Shown here: positions 24,532 to 40,100 of the stretch, in pieces
How the letters are laid out: each line of letters begins with the position of its first letter
How positions within the stretch are numbered: the stretch's first letter is position 1
Source: Myxococcus virescens
GTDB lineage: Bacteria; Myxococcota; Myxococcia; Myxococcales; Myxococcaceae
Direction: 5' to 3'
Assembly (NCBI RefSeq): GCF_900101905.1
Contig: NZ_FNAJ01000009.1
Coordinates: 83,060-147,059, forward strand
Length of the DNA: 64,000 nucleotides
Translations under genes and position numbers: made by a program
Notes under the pieces: model-generated
Told to the model about the DNA's origin: nothing
The model's input: only the letters and a program-made list of their open reading frames with translations
The model's database searches: none

Positions 24532-24618
24532 CGGAGGCGGTAGGATTCGAACCTACGGAGAGCTTGCACCCTCTGCGGTTTTCAAGACCGCTGCCTTCAA
24601 CCGCTCGGCCACGCCTCC
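24532..24618 (-). tRNA. tRNA-Ser (anticodon UGA)
   Basis: The 87-nt class II tRNA has acceptor GGAGGCG/CGCCTCC, discriminator G, D-loop GGCCGAGCGGTTGAAGG, anticodon arm GCGGTCTTGAAAACCGC (anticodon TGA in DNA) and T arm GTAGGTTCGAATCCTAC. CCA is not encoded. It reads UCA and, with modification, other UCN codons. It is the first tRNA after serS. Confidence 0.96.
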
Positions 24619-24670
24619 ATACCACCGGGGCCGACTTGGCACCCCCCGGACCGACGTCCGTGGGGCCGCC

Positions 24671-24698
24671 CTTCTACCTGATTCTTCGCGCGTTGCAA
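24671..24698 (-). promoter_or_regulatory. Possible sigma-70-type promoter for the tRNA/tadA/ffs unit
   Basis: On the minus strand TTGCAA (24698-24693) and TAGAAG (24676-24671) are separated by 16 nt, a 4/6 match to each consensus box. They lie about 50 nt upstream of the first tRNA-Ser and just after the serS stop. A hairpin at 24642-24665 (CCCCCCGGAC/GTCCGTGGGG) follows, which may be a leader element or the end of serS. Confidence 0.35.
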
Positions 24699-24711
24699 GC
24701 CGGATTCAGAC

Positions 24712-30998
<6,287 letters not shown>

Positions 30999-31204
30999 GG
31001 GATTCCGAGCTCGCGAGAGGGGGACCGAGCGCCTTCGCGGTGCGCGCAGGCTACCAGAGGCGTTTCCAGCCCGGAAAGAACGCGCACGAGTAGGTTGAAG
31101 CGCACCCTCCCGGGCAAGCGGGCGAGGGCCCCTGCCTTCCACCGGTCAGCACGCCACGTTCGATTCGTCGCTCCCGGAGTGGAAGGTGGTAGACCCGCCC
31201 CTCA

Positions 31205-32518
31205 ATGGAACCCATTGTCATCCTGGGCGCGGGCCTCGCGGGCCTCTCCACCGCCCACTTCCTGAACAAGCCCTGGCGCCTCATCGAGAAGTCCGACCGT
31301 GTCGGCGGCCTCATCAAGACCGAGGTCATCCAGGGGTGTTATTTTGACCCCACCGGTCACTGGCTCCACCTGCGCGACCCGGAAATCCAGGCCCTGGTGA
31401 ACACGCTGTGGCTGCCGGAGCAGATGGTCCGCATCCAGCGCAAGGCCGGCATCTTCACGCGCGGGGTGTTCACCCGCTTCCCGTACCAGGTGAACACCCA
31501 CGGTCTGCCGCCGGAGGTGGTGGCGGAGAACCTCACCGGCTACGTGGAGGCCATCTACGGTGAGAAGGGCCGCGAGCTGCGCGAGCGCGAGCCGCGCAAC
31601 TTCGAGGAGTTCATCCTCCGCTACATGGGCGAGGGCTTCGCGAAGAACTTCATGGTGCCCTACAACCAGAAGCTGTGGACAGTGCACCCGCGTGAGCTGT
31701 CCGCCGCCTGGGTGGGCCGCTTCGTGCCCCGTCCCAACCTCAAGGAAGTGGTGGACGGCGCGCTGGGCGCTGGCAGCGACGCGGTGGGCTACAACGCGTC
31801 GTTCCTGTACCCGCGTGAGGGCGGCATCGAGAGCCTCGCCCGCGCCATGCTGAGCCACCTGAAGGGCGGCCAGCTCAGCACCCACACCGAGCCCACCTCC
31901 ATTGACTGGAAGGCCCGGAAGGTGACGCTGTCCGACGGGAGCGTGCAGCCCTATGCGGGGCTGGTGTCCAGCATCTCCCTGCCCGGGTTGGTGAAGCTGC
32001 TCGCCAAGGGCGAGGCCGGCGTGCCCGACACGGTGCAGGACGCGGCGAAGCAGCTGCGCGCCACCACCGTCACCTACGTGGCCGTGGGCGCCAAGGGGGC
32101 CAACCGCCAGCCCTGGCATTGGATCTACCTGCCGGAGCCGGAGTTCCACACGTACCGTATCGGCTCGCCCTCCGCGGTGTACGCGCCGCTGGCGCCGCCG
32201 GACACGTCCACCTTCTACGTGGAGTACAGCCACCACGGCGAGCTGTCCCTGGCCGCGGCGGAGAAGTACGCGGTGGAGGACCTGGTGCGCTCGCAGATGA
32301 TTCACGCCGCGGACGACGTGCTCTTCGCCCAGGCGCGCGAGATTCCCCACGCCTACGTGCTCTACGACGACGCCTACGGTCCGGCGAAGTCGGAGATTCT
32401 GCGCTTCCTGGAGCATGCCGGAATCCAGATTGCCGGCCGCTATGGGCAGTGGGAGTACTCCTCCATGGAAGACGCCATCCTCGCCGGGCGCGCGTGCGCG
32501 AGGATACTCAACGGTTGA
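31205..32518 (+). CDS. FAD-dependent amine-oxidase-fold oxidoreductase (UDP-Galp mutase/PPO-like)
   Basis: The 437-aa product begins with the dinucleotide-binding motif VILGAGLAGLSTAHFLN and then EKSDRVGGLIKTE, as in the FAD/NAD amine-oxidase superfamily. YFDPTGHWLHLRDPE and the central YNQKLWTVHPRELSAAWVGR resemble UDP-galactopyranose-mutase-like and protoporphyrinogen-oxidase-like enzymes that act next to glycosyltransferases. The C-terminal GRYGQWEYSSMEDAILAGR closes the FAD site. It heads the plus-strand block 31205-36214, divergent from the TPR giant (206-bp gap). Given the neighbours, a role in nucleotide-sugar or lipid-linked sugar modification is likely; substrate unknown. Confidence 0.85.
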   Translation: MEPIVILGAGLAGLSTAHFLNKPWRLIEKSDRVGGLIKTEVIQGCYFDPTGHWLHLRDPEIQALVNTLWLPEQMVRIQRKAGIFTRGVFTRFPYQVNTHGLPPEVVAENLTGYVEAIYGEKGRELREREPRNFEEFILRYMGEGFAKNFMVPYNQKLWTVHPRELSAAWVGRFVPRPNLKEVVDGALGAGSDAVGYNASFLYPREGGIESLARAMLSHLKGGQLSTHTEPTSIDWKARKVTLSDGSVQPYAGLVSSISLPGLVKLLAKGEAGVPDTVQDAAKQLRATTVTYVAVGAKGANRQPWHWIYLPEPEFHTYRIGSPSAVYAPLAPPDTSTFYVEYSHHGELSLAAAEKYAVEDLVRSQMIHAADDVLFAQAREIPHAYVLYDDAYGPAKSEILRFLEHAGIQIAGRYGQWEYSSMEDAILAGRACARILNG

Positions 32519-32591
32519 CATCCCCTGCGCCCACCCGTCGCATTGTGTCGACGGGTGGCTTGGGGCGTGTTAGCCATCTCTGTTCGAGTTC

Positions 32592-33302
32592 ATGGCCCCG
32601 CACCTCACCGTCGTCATCCCTGTCTACAACGAGGAGTCCATCATCGCCTCGGCGGCGGAGGAGTTGCGCCAGGGGCTGGACGCGCGCGGGCTCGACTACG
32701 AAATCATCTTCGCGGAGAACGGCTCGCGCGACGCCACGCCGGCCATCCTCGAAGGGCTGTGCGCGAACAACCCGCGCCTGCGCTGGTTCCACTCGGAGAC
32801 GCCCAACTACGGCGTGGCGCTCAAGGCCGGCATCCTCAAGGCCCGGGGCACCTACGTCATCTGTGATGAAATCGACCTGTGCGACCTGACCTTCTACGAC
32901 GCGGCGCTGCCGCGGCTGGAGCGGGGCGAGGCGGACATGGTGGTGGGCTCCAAGGCGGCCAAGGGCGCCAGTGACCAGCGCCCGCTGATTCGCCGCGCGG
33001 CCACGCGGGTGCACAACAAGCTGCTGAAGGTGGCGCTGGGCTTCCAGGGCACGGACACGCACGGCCTGAAGGCGTTCCGCCGCGAGGCGCTGCTGCCCGT
33101 CATCCAGAAGTGCGTGGTGGACATGGACGTGTTCGCCAGCGAGTTCGTCATCCGCGCGTGGCGCGAGGGCCTGCGGGTGATGGAGATTCCCATCCAGCTC
33201 CACGAGAAGCGCCAGCCCTCCATCCACCTGTTCAAGCGCGTGCCCAACGTGCTCAAGAACGTGGGCAAGCTGTTCTACGTCATCCGCGTCCGCGGGACCT
33301 GA
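32592..33302 (+). CDS. Family 2 glycosyltransferase (DPM/DolP-like)
   Basis: The 236-aa product is a GT-A fold enzyme: LTVVIPVYNEESII at the N-terminus, then FAENGSRDATPAIL and a DxD-like ICDEIDLCD (about residues 92-100) where the usual DAD is replaced by DEID. There is no TM tail, so it is soluble or peripheral. Such enzymes usually transfer a sugar to polyprenyl phosphate or to a glycan on the cytoplasmic face. It is 73 bp after the FAD enzyme and 17 bp before the deacetylase, so the three are probably cotranscribed. Nucleotide-sugar specificity cannot be told. Confidence 0.88.
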   Translation: MAPHLTVVIPVYNEESIIASAAEELRQGLDARGLDYEIIFAENGSRDATPAILEGLCANNPRLRWFHSETPNYGVALKAGILKARGTYVICDEIDLCDLTFYDAALPRLERGEADMVVGSKAAKGASDQRPLIRRAATRVHNKLLKVALGFQGTDTHGLKAFRREALLPVIQKCVVDMDVFASEFVIRAWREGLRVMEIPIQLHEKRQPSIHLFKRVPNVLKNVGKLFYVIRVRGT

Positions 33303-33319
33303 GCCGGGGAGGGCGCACC

Positions 33320-34258
33320 GTGCGGCTGGCGTCCATCTCCGTCGACCTCGACTCGCTGCCCCACTACTGCCGCATCCACGGCCTGCCGGAGTCGTTGCTG
33401 GACGCCCGCGCCCGCTCGCTGGTGCACGCGGTGGCGGTGCCTCGCTTCCGGGAGCTGCTGGACGGGCTGGGCATCCCGGGGACCTTCTTCGTCATCGGTG
33501 AGGACCTCGAATCCGACCCGGTCGCCGTGGCGGGCATGCGCGCGTCCCACGAGGCGGGCATCGAGGTGGCCAGCCACAGCCACGCCCATGACTACGCGCT
33601 GACACGCCGGGGCCCCCAGGCCATCCACGCGGACCTGGCGCGCGCGGACGCCGCCATCCTCGCGGCCACGGGTGTGCGGCCGGAGGGGTTCCGCGCGCCG
33701 GGCTACACGCTGAACGCGGACCTGTACGCGGCCACCGCGGCGCTGGGCTACCGGTATGGCTCCTCGGCGTTCCCCGCCGTGCCGTACTACTCCGCGAAGG
33801 CGGCGGTGATGGGGGCCCTGTCGGTGCTGGGGCGTCCGTCCCGCTCCGTGCTGGACTCGCCCCGCGTGCTCCTGGCGCCTCGGGTGCCGTACCGGCCCGA
33901 CCCGGCGCAGCCCTACCGGCGGGGCTCGGGCCCGGTGCTGGAGCTGCCCATGACGGTGACGCCCGCGCTGCGCTTCCCCCTCATCGGCACCTTCGCCACC
34001 ACGCTGCCCCGCGCGTCCCTGCACGCGCTGTGGCGCACGTGCCGGCGGGACACCTTCTTCAACTTCGAGCTGCACGGCGTGGACGTGCTGGACGCGTCGG
34101 ACGGGATTCCTCCGGAGCTGGTGCGGCAGCAGCGGGATTTGCGCGTCAGCGCCACCCAGAAGATGGCGCGCCTGCGCGAGGTCTTCGGCTGGCTGAAGTC
34201 GGAGCGCGAGGTCCTCACGCTGCGCGACGTCGCCGGGCGGCTGTCGGCCTCGGTGTAA
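33320..34258 (+). CDS. Polysaccharide deacetylase (NodB-homology)
   Basis: From GTG 33320 the product is 312 aa; GGGGAGGG about 8 nt upstream is a good ribosome-binding site, and a longer opening to 33110 overlaps the glycosyltransferase. The NodB fold is seen in ASISVDLDSLPHYC (catalytic Asp region), GTFFVIGEDLE and the metal-binding SHSHAHDYALT (H-x-H-x-H) at about residues 90-100, then FRAPGYTLNADLY. No signal peptide is visible, so it acts in the cytoplasm or on a lipid-linked sugar at the membrane, unlike secreted chitin deacetylases. It follows the glycosyltransferase and precedes an acyltransferase. Confidence 0.9.
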   Translation: MRLASISVDLDSLPHYCRIHGLPESLLDARARSLVHAVAVPRFRELLDGLGIPGTFFVIGEDLESDPVAVAGMRASHEAGIEVASHSHAHDYALTRRGPQAIHADLARADAAILAATGVRPEGFRAPGYTLNADLYAATAALGYRYGSSAFPAVPYYSAKAAVMGALSVLGRPSRSVLDSPRVLLAPRVPYRPDPAQPYRRGSGPVLELPMTVTPALRFPLIGTFATTLPRASLHALWRTCRRDTFFNFELHGVDVLDASDGIPPELVRQQRDLRVSATQKMARLREVFGWLKSEREVLTLRDVAGRLSASV

Positions 34259-34400
34259 GGCATTCCCACGAGGGCACCTGTCCGCCAGCGTACGTCCCCG
34301 CCGTGCCTGGGTGTCCGTGGGGCACGCTTGCTCCGCCAGGGCGAGGGCTTCCGCCGACGGACCCTCCCGGCGGCGGGGCCGGTGGTGTAAAGAGCCCCCC

Positions 34401-35255
34401 ATGCTGGAGAACGTCACCGACCGAGTGAAGAAGGGCCTGCGCGAGTGGACGGACCGGCTGGCCAACACCGAACAGAAGCAGCGGCTCCATGGCCTGTCGC
34501 GCCCGGGCAACGAGTACGGGGTGGACCCGTTCGGCTTCGATTTGGACTACAGCCTGTCCGCGGTGGCCCCGCTCCTGTGGCTCTACCGGAACTACTTCCG
34601 CGTGGAGACATTTGGCATCGAGCACGTGCCCGCCGGCCGGGTGCTGCTGGTGTCCAACCACTCCGGCCAGCTGCCCATGGACGGCGCCATGATTGGCGTG
34701 GCGATGATGCTGGAGGCCAGCCCGCCCCGCGTCATCCGCAGCATGGTGGAGAAGTGGGTGTCGTCGCTCCCGTACGTCTCCACCTTCATGGCCCGCGTGG
34801 GGCAGATTGTTGGCACGCCGGAGAACTGCCGGCGGCTGCTGGAGTCGGAGGAGGCCATCCTCGTCTTCCCCGAGGGCACGCGCGGCATCAACAAGCTGTG
34901 GCCCCAGCGTTACCAGCTCCAGGAGTTCGGCTTGGGCTTCATGCGCCTGGCGCTGGAGACGAATACGCCCATCGTCCCCGTGGCCGTCATTGGCGCGGAG
35001 GAGCAGGCCCCGGCGCTGATGGACCTGAAGCCGGTGGCGAAGCTGTTGGGCTTCCCGTCCTTCCCCATCACCCCCACGGGCCTGCCCATTCCCCTGCCCA
35101 CGAAGTACCGCATCTACTTCGGGGAGCCGCTGCACTTCTCCGGGCGCCCGGACGACGAGGACAGTGAGCTGGACAAGAAGGTCCGCACCGTGAAGGCGTC
35201 CATCCAGTCCATGCTCCACCAGGGCCTCAAGGAGCGTCAGGGCGTGTTCTGGTGA
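34401..35255 (+). CDS. PlsC-family acyltransferase with altered motif I spacing
   Basis: From ATG 34401 (MLENVTDRVKKGLREWTDRL) the product is 284 aa; an earlier in-frame start at 34311 is unlikely. The acyltransferase motif I reads NHSGQLPMDGAMI, with six residues between His and Asp rather than the usual four. Motif III is VFPEGTRGINK, and motif IV-like VPVAVIGAEEQAP follows. It may acylate a lipid or a sugar carrier. Its gene lies downstream of a deacetylase gene and upstream of an epimerase gene, with an overlapping GTGA at 35252 if the later gene starts there. The pathway suggests an envelope glycolipid. Confidence 0.85.
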   Translation: MLENVTDRVKKGLREWTDRLANTEQKQRLHGLSRPGNEYGVDPFGFDLDYSLSAVAPLLWLYRNYFRVETFGIEHVPAGRVLLVSNHSGQLPMDGAMIGVAMMLEASPPRVIRSMVEKWVSSLPYVSTFMARVGQIVGTPENCRRLLESEEAILVFPEGTRGINKLWPQRYQLQEFGLGFMRLALETNTPIVPVAVIGAEEQAPALMDLKPVAKLLGFPSFPITPTGLPIPLPTKYRIYFGEPLHFSGRPDDEDSELDKKVRTVKASIQSMLHQGLKERQGVFW

Positions 35256-35290
35256 GCGCCCGGCGCGGCGGTGCTAAAGAGGGGAGTTCC

Positions 35291-36214
35291 ATGAAACCGG
35301 CCGTCGTCGTCACGGGCATCAGCGGCAACCTCGGCCGCACCCTCGCGAAGCTGCTGCACAAGCACGAGCGCATCATCGGCATCGACCGGCGGCCCTTCGC
35401 GGGACGGCCGAAGGACGTCGAGATGTACGAGCTCGACCTCCGCAAGAAGAAGGCGGAGGACGTCTTCCGGAAGAACGAAATCCGCGCCGTCATCCACATG
35501 GGCATCATGCATGACCCCCGGATGAGCGAGGAGGAGCACCACTCCTTCAACGTCGTGGGCACCACGCGCCTGTTGGAGTACTGCGCGAAGTACGGTGTGA
35601 AGAAGGTCGTCGTCCTGTCCTCGGCCAACGTCTACGGGCCCAGCCCGGACAACTCCAACTTCCTCACGGAAGACGCGCCGCTCATGGCCGCCAGCCGCTT
35701 CTCCGGCGTGCGGGACCTCATCGAAGTGGACATGCTGGCGCACAGCTTCTTCTGGAAGCACCCGCACATCGAGACGGTCATCCTCCGGCCCGTCCACATC
35801 GTCGGGCCCACCATCAAGAACGCGCCGTCCAACTACCTGCGCATGCGCAGGCCCTGGATGATGGCGGGCTTCGACCCCATGGTGCAGCTCATCCATGTGG
35901 AGGACGTCGCGCGCGCCATGGTGGAGGCGCTCCGCCCCGAGCCCAAGGGCGTCTACAACGTCGTGGGCCCCGGCGAGGTGCCCCTCTCCGCGGTGATGCG
36001 CGAGCTGGGCAATACCCCCATCCCCGTGCCGCACCCCGTGGCCCGCCCGCTGCTGGGCATGCTCTTCAAGTACCGGCTGGCCAACTTCCCGCCGCCGGAG
36101 TTGGACCACATCCAGTTCCTCTGCGCGGTGGACGGCAGCCGCTGGGTGAAGGACGTGGCCTGGAAGCCGCGCCACTCCATGCGCGACACCATCCGCTCCG
36201 TCCAGGGCGACTAG
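35291..36214 (+). CDS. NAD-dependent epimerase/dehydratase (extended SDR)
   Basis: From ATG 35291 the product is 307 aa; AGAGGGGAG upstream is a strong ribosome-binding site, preferred over GTG 35252 that overlaps the previous stop. Motifs: VVVTGISGNLGRTLAKLL (TGxxGxxG), IGIDRRPFAG (NAD-binding acidic residue), SSANVYGPS. The usual YxxxK is not clear; the nearest candidate lies in FSGVRDLIEVDMLAH, without Tyr and Lys in register, so activity may be altered. It lies at the end of the glycolipid-type block. It may act on a sugar nucleotide or be an atypical SDR. Confidence 0.85.
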   Translation: MKPAVVVTGISGNLGRTLAKLLHKHERIIGIDRRPFAGRPKDVEMYELDLRKKKAEDVFRKNEIRAVIHMGIMHDPRMSEEEHHSFNVVGTTRLLEYCAKYGVKKVVVLSSANVYGPSPDNSNFLTEDAPLMAASRFSGVRDLIEVDMLAHSFFWKHPHIETVILRPVHIVGPTIKNAPSNYLRMRRPWMMAGFDPMVQLIHVEDVARAMVEALRPEPKGVYNVVGPGEVPLSAVMRELGNTPIPVPHPVARPLLGMLFKYRLANFPPPELDHIQFLCAVDGSRWVKDVAWKPRHSMRDTIRSVQGD

Positions 36215-36236
36215 CTGCTGGAAAGTCCGAGGCTCC

Positions 36237-36297
36237 CTGACACTGTTGTCAGGCCCGGCGCGACGTCCGGCCCAGGGGCCCCTGACAGACATGTCAG
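36237..36297. repeat. Two copies of CTGACA-N4-TGTCAG palindrome
   Basis: Copy 1 is CTGACACTGTTGTCAG at 36237-36252. Copy 2 is CTGACAGACATGTCAG at 36282-36297. Centres are 45 bp apart, about four helical turns. They could be operator sites or, in RNA, short hairpins with 6-bp stems and 4-nt loops. They lie just after the epimerase stop. Confidence 0.6.
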
Positions 36298-36471
36298 AGG
36301 CCTACCTCGGGGGCAGGGCGGCGTCAGGCGGCCAGTCGGTGCAACCCCTTGAATCTCCAGCCATTCGCCAGCGCCGCGCTCCAGGCGCGGTGCTTGGCAC
36401 TCCCGTTGCTCTAGTGGCTGCCCGTCACGGCGCGGCGACATGGGCCCGGCAACGGTGTCGCCCCGTCAAAC

Positions 36472-36613
36472 TGTAGGGCACTCCATGGGGGAGTTCCCGA
36501 CGCCCTCCGTCTCGGCCGGCCCCGGGACGGTGGGCGGTTTCTTGTAGGGCGCTCCATAGGGGAGCTCCCGACGCCCACCGCCTCGGCCGGCCCCGAGACG
36601 GTGGGCGGTTTCT
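36472..36613 (+). terminator. Tandem 71-bp repeat, each with a terminator-like hairpin and T-rich tail
   Basis: Two consecutive copies (36472-36542 and 36543-36613) differ at about six positions. Each contains a nested stem (CGCCC.CCG with CGG.GGGCG enclosing CTCGG/CCGAG or a variant) and then GGTTTCTT, so both look like intrinsic terminators for the plus-strand operon ending at 36214. The region 36298-36471 shows nothing else that I can support. Confidence 0.65.
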
Positions 36614-36615
36614 TT

Positions 36616-37068
36616 TCAGGGGGATGGGGGCTGCTCGGGGCTGGTGCTCGGGCTCGGCAGCTCACCCTCGAAGGGGCCGTCGTCCTGGCTCTCCAGGAGC
36701 CACGCCCCGTCCCGGAAGACGAACTCCGAGGTGACGACGGCGGTGCGCTCGGAGGCCGAGGGCAGGCGCATCCACTGGATCCGGCTCTGCACCGTGGCCC
36801 GGTGCCCGTCGTCGGACAGCTTCACGTCCTCGATTTCGTAGTCGGTGATGGACAGGTCCTTGTCGTCGTTGAGCGCCAGACGCGCCTTCTGGAAGTCCTT
36901 GCGCCGCTCGGGGACGAGGATGTGGGAAGCGCTCCGGAAGTCCTTCCACCGGAGGGCCTGGTGGAAGCGCTCCACGGTGGGCTTGAGTGCTTCCAGATTG
37001 GATTTCTTGGACGTGGTTGCGCACGCCCCGAGGACGAGCGCGAGGAGCAGGGCAGGCAGGCGATTCAC
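36616..37068 (-). CDS. Small lipoprotein of unknown function
   Basis: From GTG 37068 the product is 150 aa; longer open frames to 37458 run through the divergent TPR gene. The signal (NRLPALLLALVLGAC) ends in the lipobox LGAC at about residue 15. The mature part is an alpha/beta domain like NTF2/DUF4440-type folds (VERFHQALRWKDFRSASHIL ... VTSEFVFRDGAWLLESQD), which often bind small ligands. It ends in a Pro/Ser-rich tail. It is divergent from the TPR gene at 37159, with 90 bp between. Confidence 0.72.
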   Translation of the reverse strand: MNRLPALLLALVLGACATTSKKSNLEALKPTVERFHQALRWKDFRSASHILVPERRKDFQKARLALNDDKDLSITDYEIEDVKLSDDGHRATVQSRIQWMRLPSASERTAVVTSEFVFRDGAWLLESQDDGPFEGELPSPSTSPEQPPSP

Positions 37069-37158
37069 GGTGGGGAGGGTACCACCCGGCAGCAGCGTCG
37101 GACGAGGGAGCGGTGGTATGGTCCGGCTCCCCGCCCGAGCACCGGAGTCGCGAGCGCA

Positions 37159-40100
37159 ATGGCCAAGTCGATGGTGGAGCGTTACGAGCAGCTCCTCCGG
37201 CAGGACCCCACCTCTTCCGTTTTCGTCGAACTCGCCAAGGCCCTGCTGGAAAAGGGGGACGCCGCGCGTGCCATCGAGGTCTGCGGGCAAGGCATTTCCC
37301 ACCACCCAGCATCCGTCGTCGGGCGCGTGCTGTGGGGCAAGGCCCTCATCCAGCAGGGCCGGCCCGCGGAGGCGATGGACCAGTTCGAGCAGGCCATCTC
37401 CATCGAGAAGGACAACCCCTACGCCTACAACCTGATTGGCGAGGTGCTGCTCCAGCACCGGTTGTACCGGTCCGCGCTTCCCATTCTTCGCAAGGCCCTG
37501 GCGCTGCAGCCGAACGATGGCCGCGTGAAGCAGTGGCTGGAGCAGACGGAGCAGGCGTTCGCGGGTGGCCCGGCTCCTGTGTTCGCGAACCTGATGGGGC
37601 TGGAGAAGCCCTCGTCGGATGAGGACGCGTCGTCGGAGGAGGCGTCGAAGGACGAGGCTTCGAGCCCCACGGTGGCGCCCATGGCCGCTGCCCGGCTGCG
37701 CGCCGCCGCGTTGGGTGACGCGGCGAAGCTGAAGCCCGCGAGCGCCGGTGCGGCGCCGGCGGGAGACGCCCCGGTGGCGGCTCGCGCGGATGTGGCATCC
37801 GAAGCCTCCGCGAAGGACGCGGGGCAGGGGCGCACGAACGCGGACGCGGAAGGGAGTGCTCAGGCGGGCTCGGACGTTGGCGCGGCGGAGCAGGGCGGAC
37901 CGGCCGTCCTTTCAGGTGACGCGGCGCCGCGAGACGGTGCTGACGGGGGGAGTGACGCGAGCGCCTCGCTGGGCCTGTTGAACCGGCCAGTGCCGGTGTC
38001 GTCCGTCCTGGGCGCGGAGCTTCCGAGCCTGGACCTGGGGCTGGGGGACGAGGATGCCCCTCCGCGTGGCGCGGCGGATGAGGCGGCTTCCGAGGCCCAA
38101 GCGCCCTCGGAGGACTCCGCGAACGAGCAGCGCGCTGACGCCGAGCAGGACTCCGGCGCTGTCGCGGACCCGCCGACGCAGCAGGTATCCATCGCGGAGG
38201 AGCCTGCCGCGGCCCCGGAGCCCGAGGCGAGCGGTGACGTGGATGAACCGCAGGCCGGGGCCGCTCCGGCCGAGGACGCCGGGGCCTCTGGCGCGGGTGG
38301 TCTCCTGGGTGACCTTCCTCCTCCCGCGCCGGCGGAGCCGAGGCCCGTCGTGGCGAGCACGCCCGCGACGCCGCGAGGCTCCGGGGGCAAGCGCTCCTTG
38401 CTGGAGGACATCCCGGACGCGGTGCCTGCCCCCGCGGCCACCGCCGCGAAGGCCACTGCGCGCAAGCCGGACACCGAAGCGCTCACCGCCGAGTACGAGA
38501 AGGAGCTGCGGGCGAAGCTGGCGCGTGAGGCGGCGAAGACGTCGTTCATCGCCCGGCATGGCGTGAAGGCCGCTGGGGCCGTGGTCGGCGTGGTGGTGCT
38601 GGCCATCGTCGTCTTCAGCTTCATCAACATCCGCGCGCGCCAGGGCGGACAGACGCTGAGCGAGACGCTGGCCCGGGCCGAGGACCTCATCATCCAGGAC
38701 ACCGGGGCCTCGCTGGATGCCGCGCTGGCGCAGCTCGAGAAGGCGCGGGACATGGACGAAAGCAGCAGCAGGGCCTGGGCGCTGACGGCCTGGGCGCACG
38801 CGCTGCGCTACGCGGACCATGGGCAGGCTTCCGAGGACCGGCGCCAGGCGCTGGAGGCGCTGGAGCGGCCGGGTGTGAAGGACGCTGCCCCCGCGCAGGT
38901 GCTGGTCACCAACGTGCTGGTGGCGGACGAGCGCGGCCGAGCCCTGGCGCGGAGCGCGCTGTTGGGTTCGCAGCAGGACAGCTCGGAGGTCCATGCGCTC
39001 GCCGGCAGCCTGTTGCTGGAGGCGAAGGAGGAGAAGCAGGCGCTCGAACGCTTTGACCGCGCGCTTCGTACCTCTGGCGCCAACGTCCGCGCGCTGGTGG
39101 CCCTGGGTGATTACTACAAGGCTTCCGAGGACTTTCCGCAGGCCATCGAGATGTACGAGCGCGCGCGCAAGAAATCCCCCGAGCACCCCTCGGCCCGCAT
39201 CGGCCAGGCGGAGGCTCGGCTCGCGCTGTACCAGGACCTGGAGGCCGCGCTGACGGACGTGGCGCGGCTCGCGGAGGACCCGAAGCTTCCTTCGTCGCTG
39301 AAGGCGCGCCAGCAGCTGGTGCACGGCGAGCTGCTGTCCGCCCAGGGCAAGCATGCCGAGGCCCGCGCGCTGCTCTCCAAGGGGACCCAGGGCCCCCTGG
39401 CCTTCGAGTTCCAACTCGCGCTCGGCGCCGCCAGTCGTGCGGCCGGGACGCTGGATGCGGCGCAGGCCGCCTACGAGGCCGCGCTCAAGCTTCGGCCCAA
39501 GAGCGAAGAGGCCCGCGAGGGGCTGGGCCGCGCGCTGCTGGACCGCGACCGGGAGCGCGAGGTCCTCACCCGTCTGGAGGCCGACGGGGGGCGCAAGGTG
39601 GCCCTGGTGCGCGGCGCCGCATATGCGCGCCTGGGAGACTGGAAGAAGGCCCGCGCGGAGCTGGCGCGCACGCGCGTGAATGACCGGTATCCCCCGGAGG
39701 CCGTCTCCTGGCTGGCCCTGGCGGATGCCGCCGAGGGCAACGGCGCCCAGGCGCGGGAGCTGCTGGAGAAGGCCCTGCACGCGGCGAAGCGGCCTCGCAA
39801 CGACATGCGGCTGGCGCTGGGACAGCTCTACTGGCGCGAGCGGGCCTACGACAAGGCGCAGGCCCTGTTCGAGGAGGCCCAGAAGGACCCGCGTGACTAC
39901 GAGGCCGCGTGCTCGCTGGGGCGGTTGATGTTGTCGCGTGGGCTGCCCGACATGGCCCTCAAGCCGCTGACGCAGGCGGTGGAGCGCAACGGCGCGCATG
40001 GCGAGGCCCGGGACGCGCTGGGGCGCACGCTGCTGGCCCTGGGGCGGACGCAGGACGCGCTCAAGCAGTTCGAGGCGTGGCAGCTGGAGAACCCGGGGAG

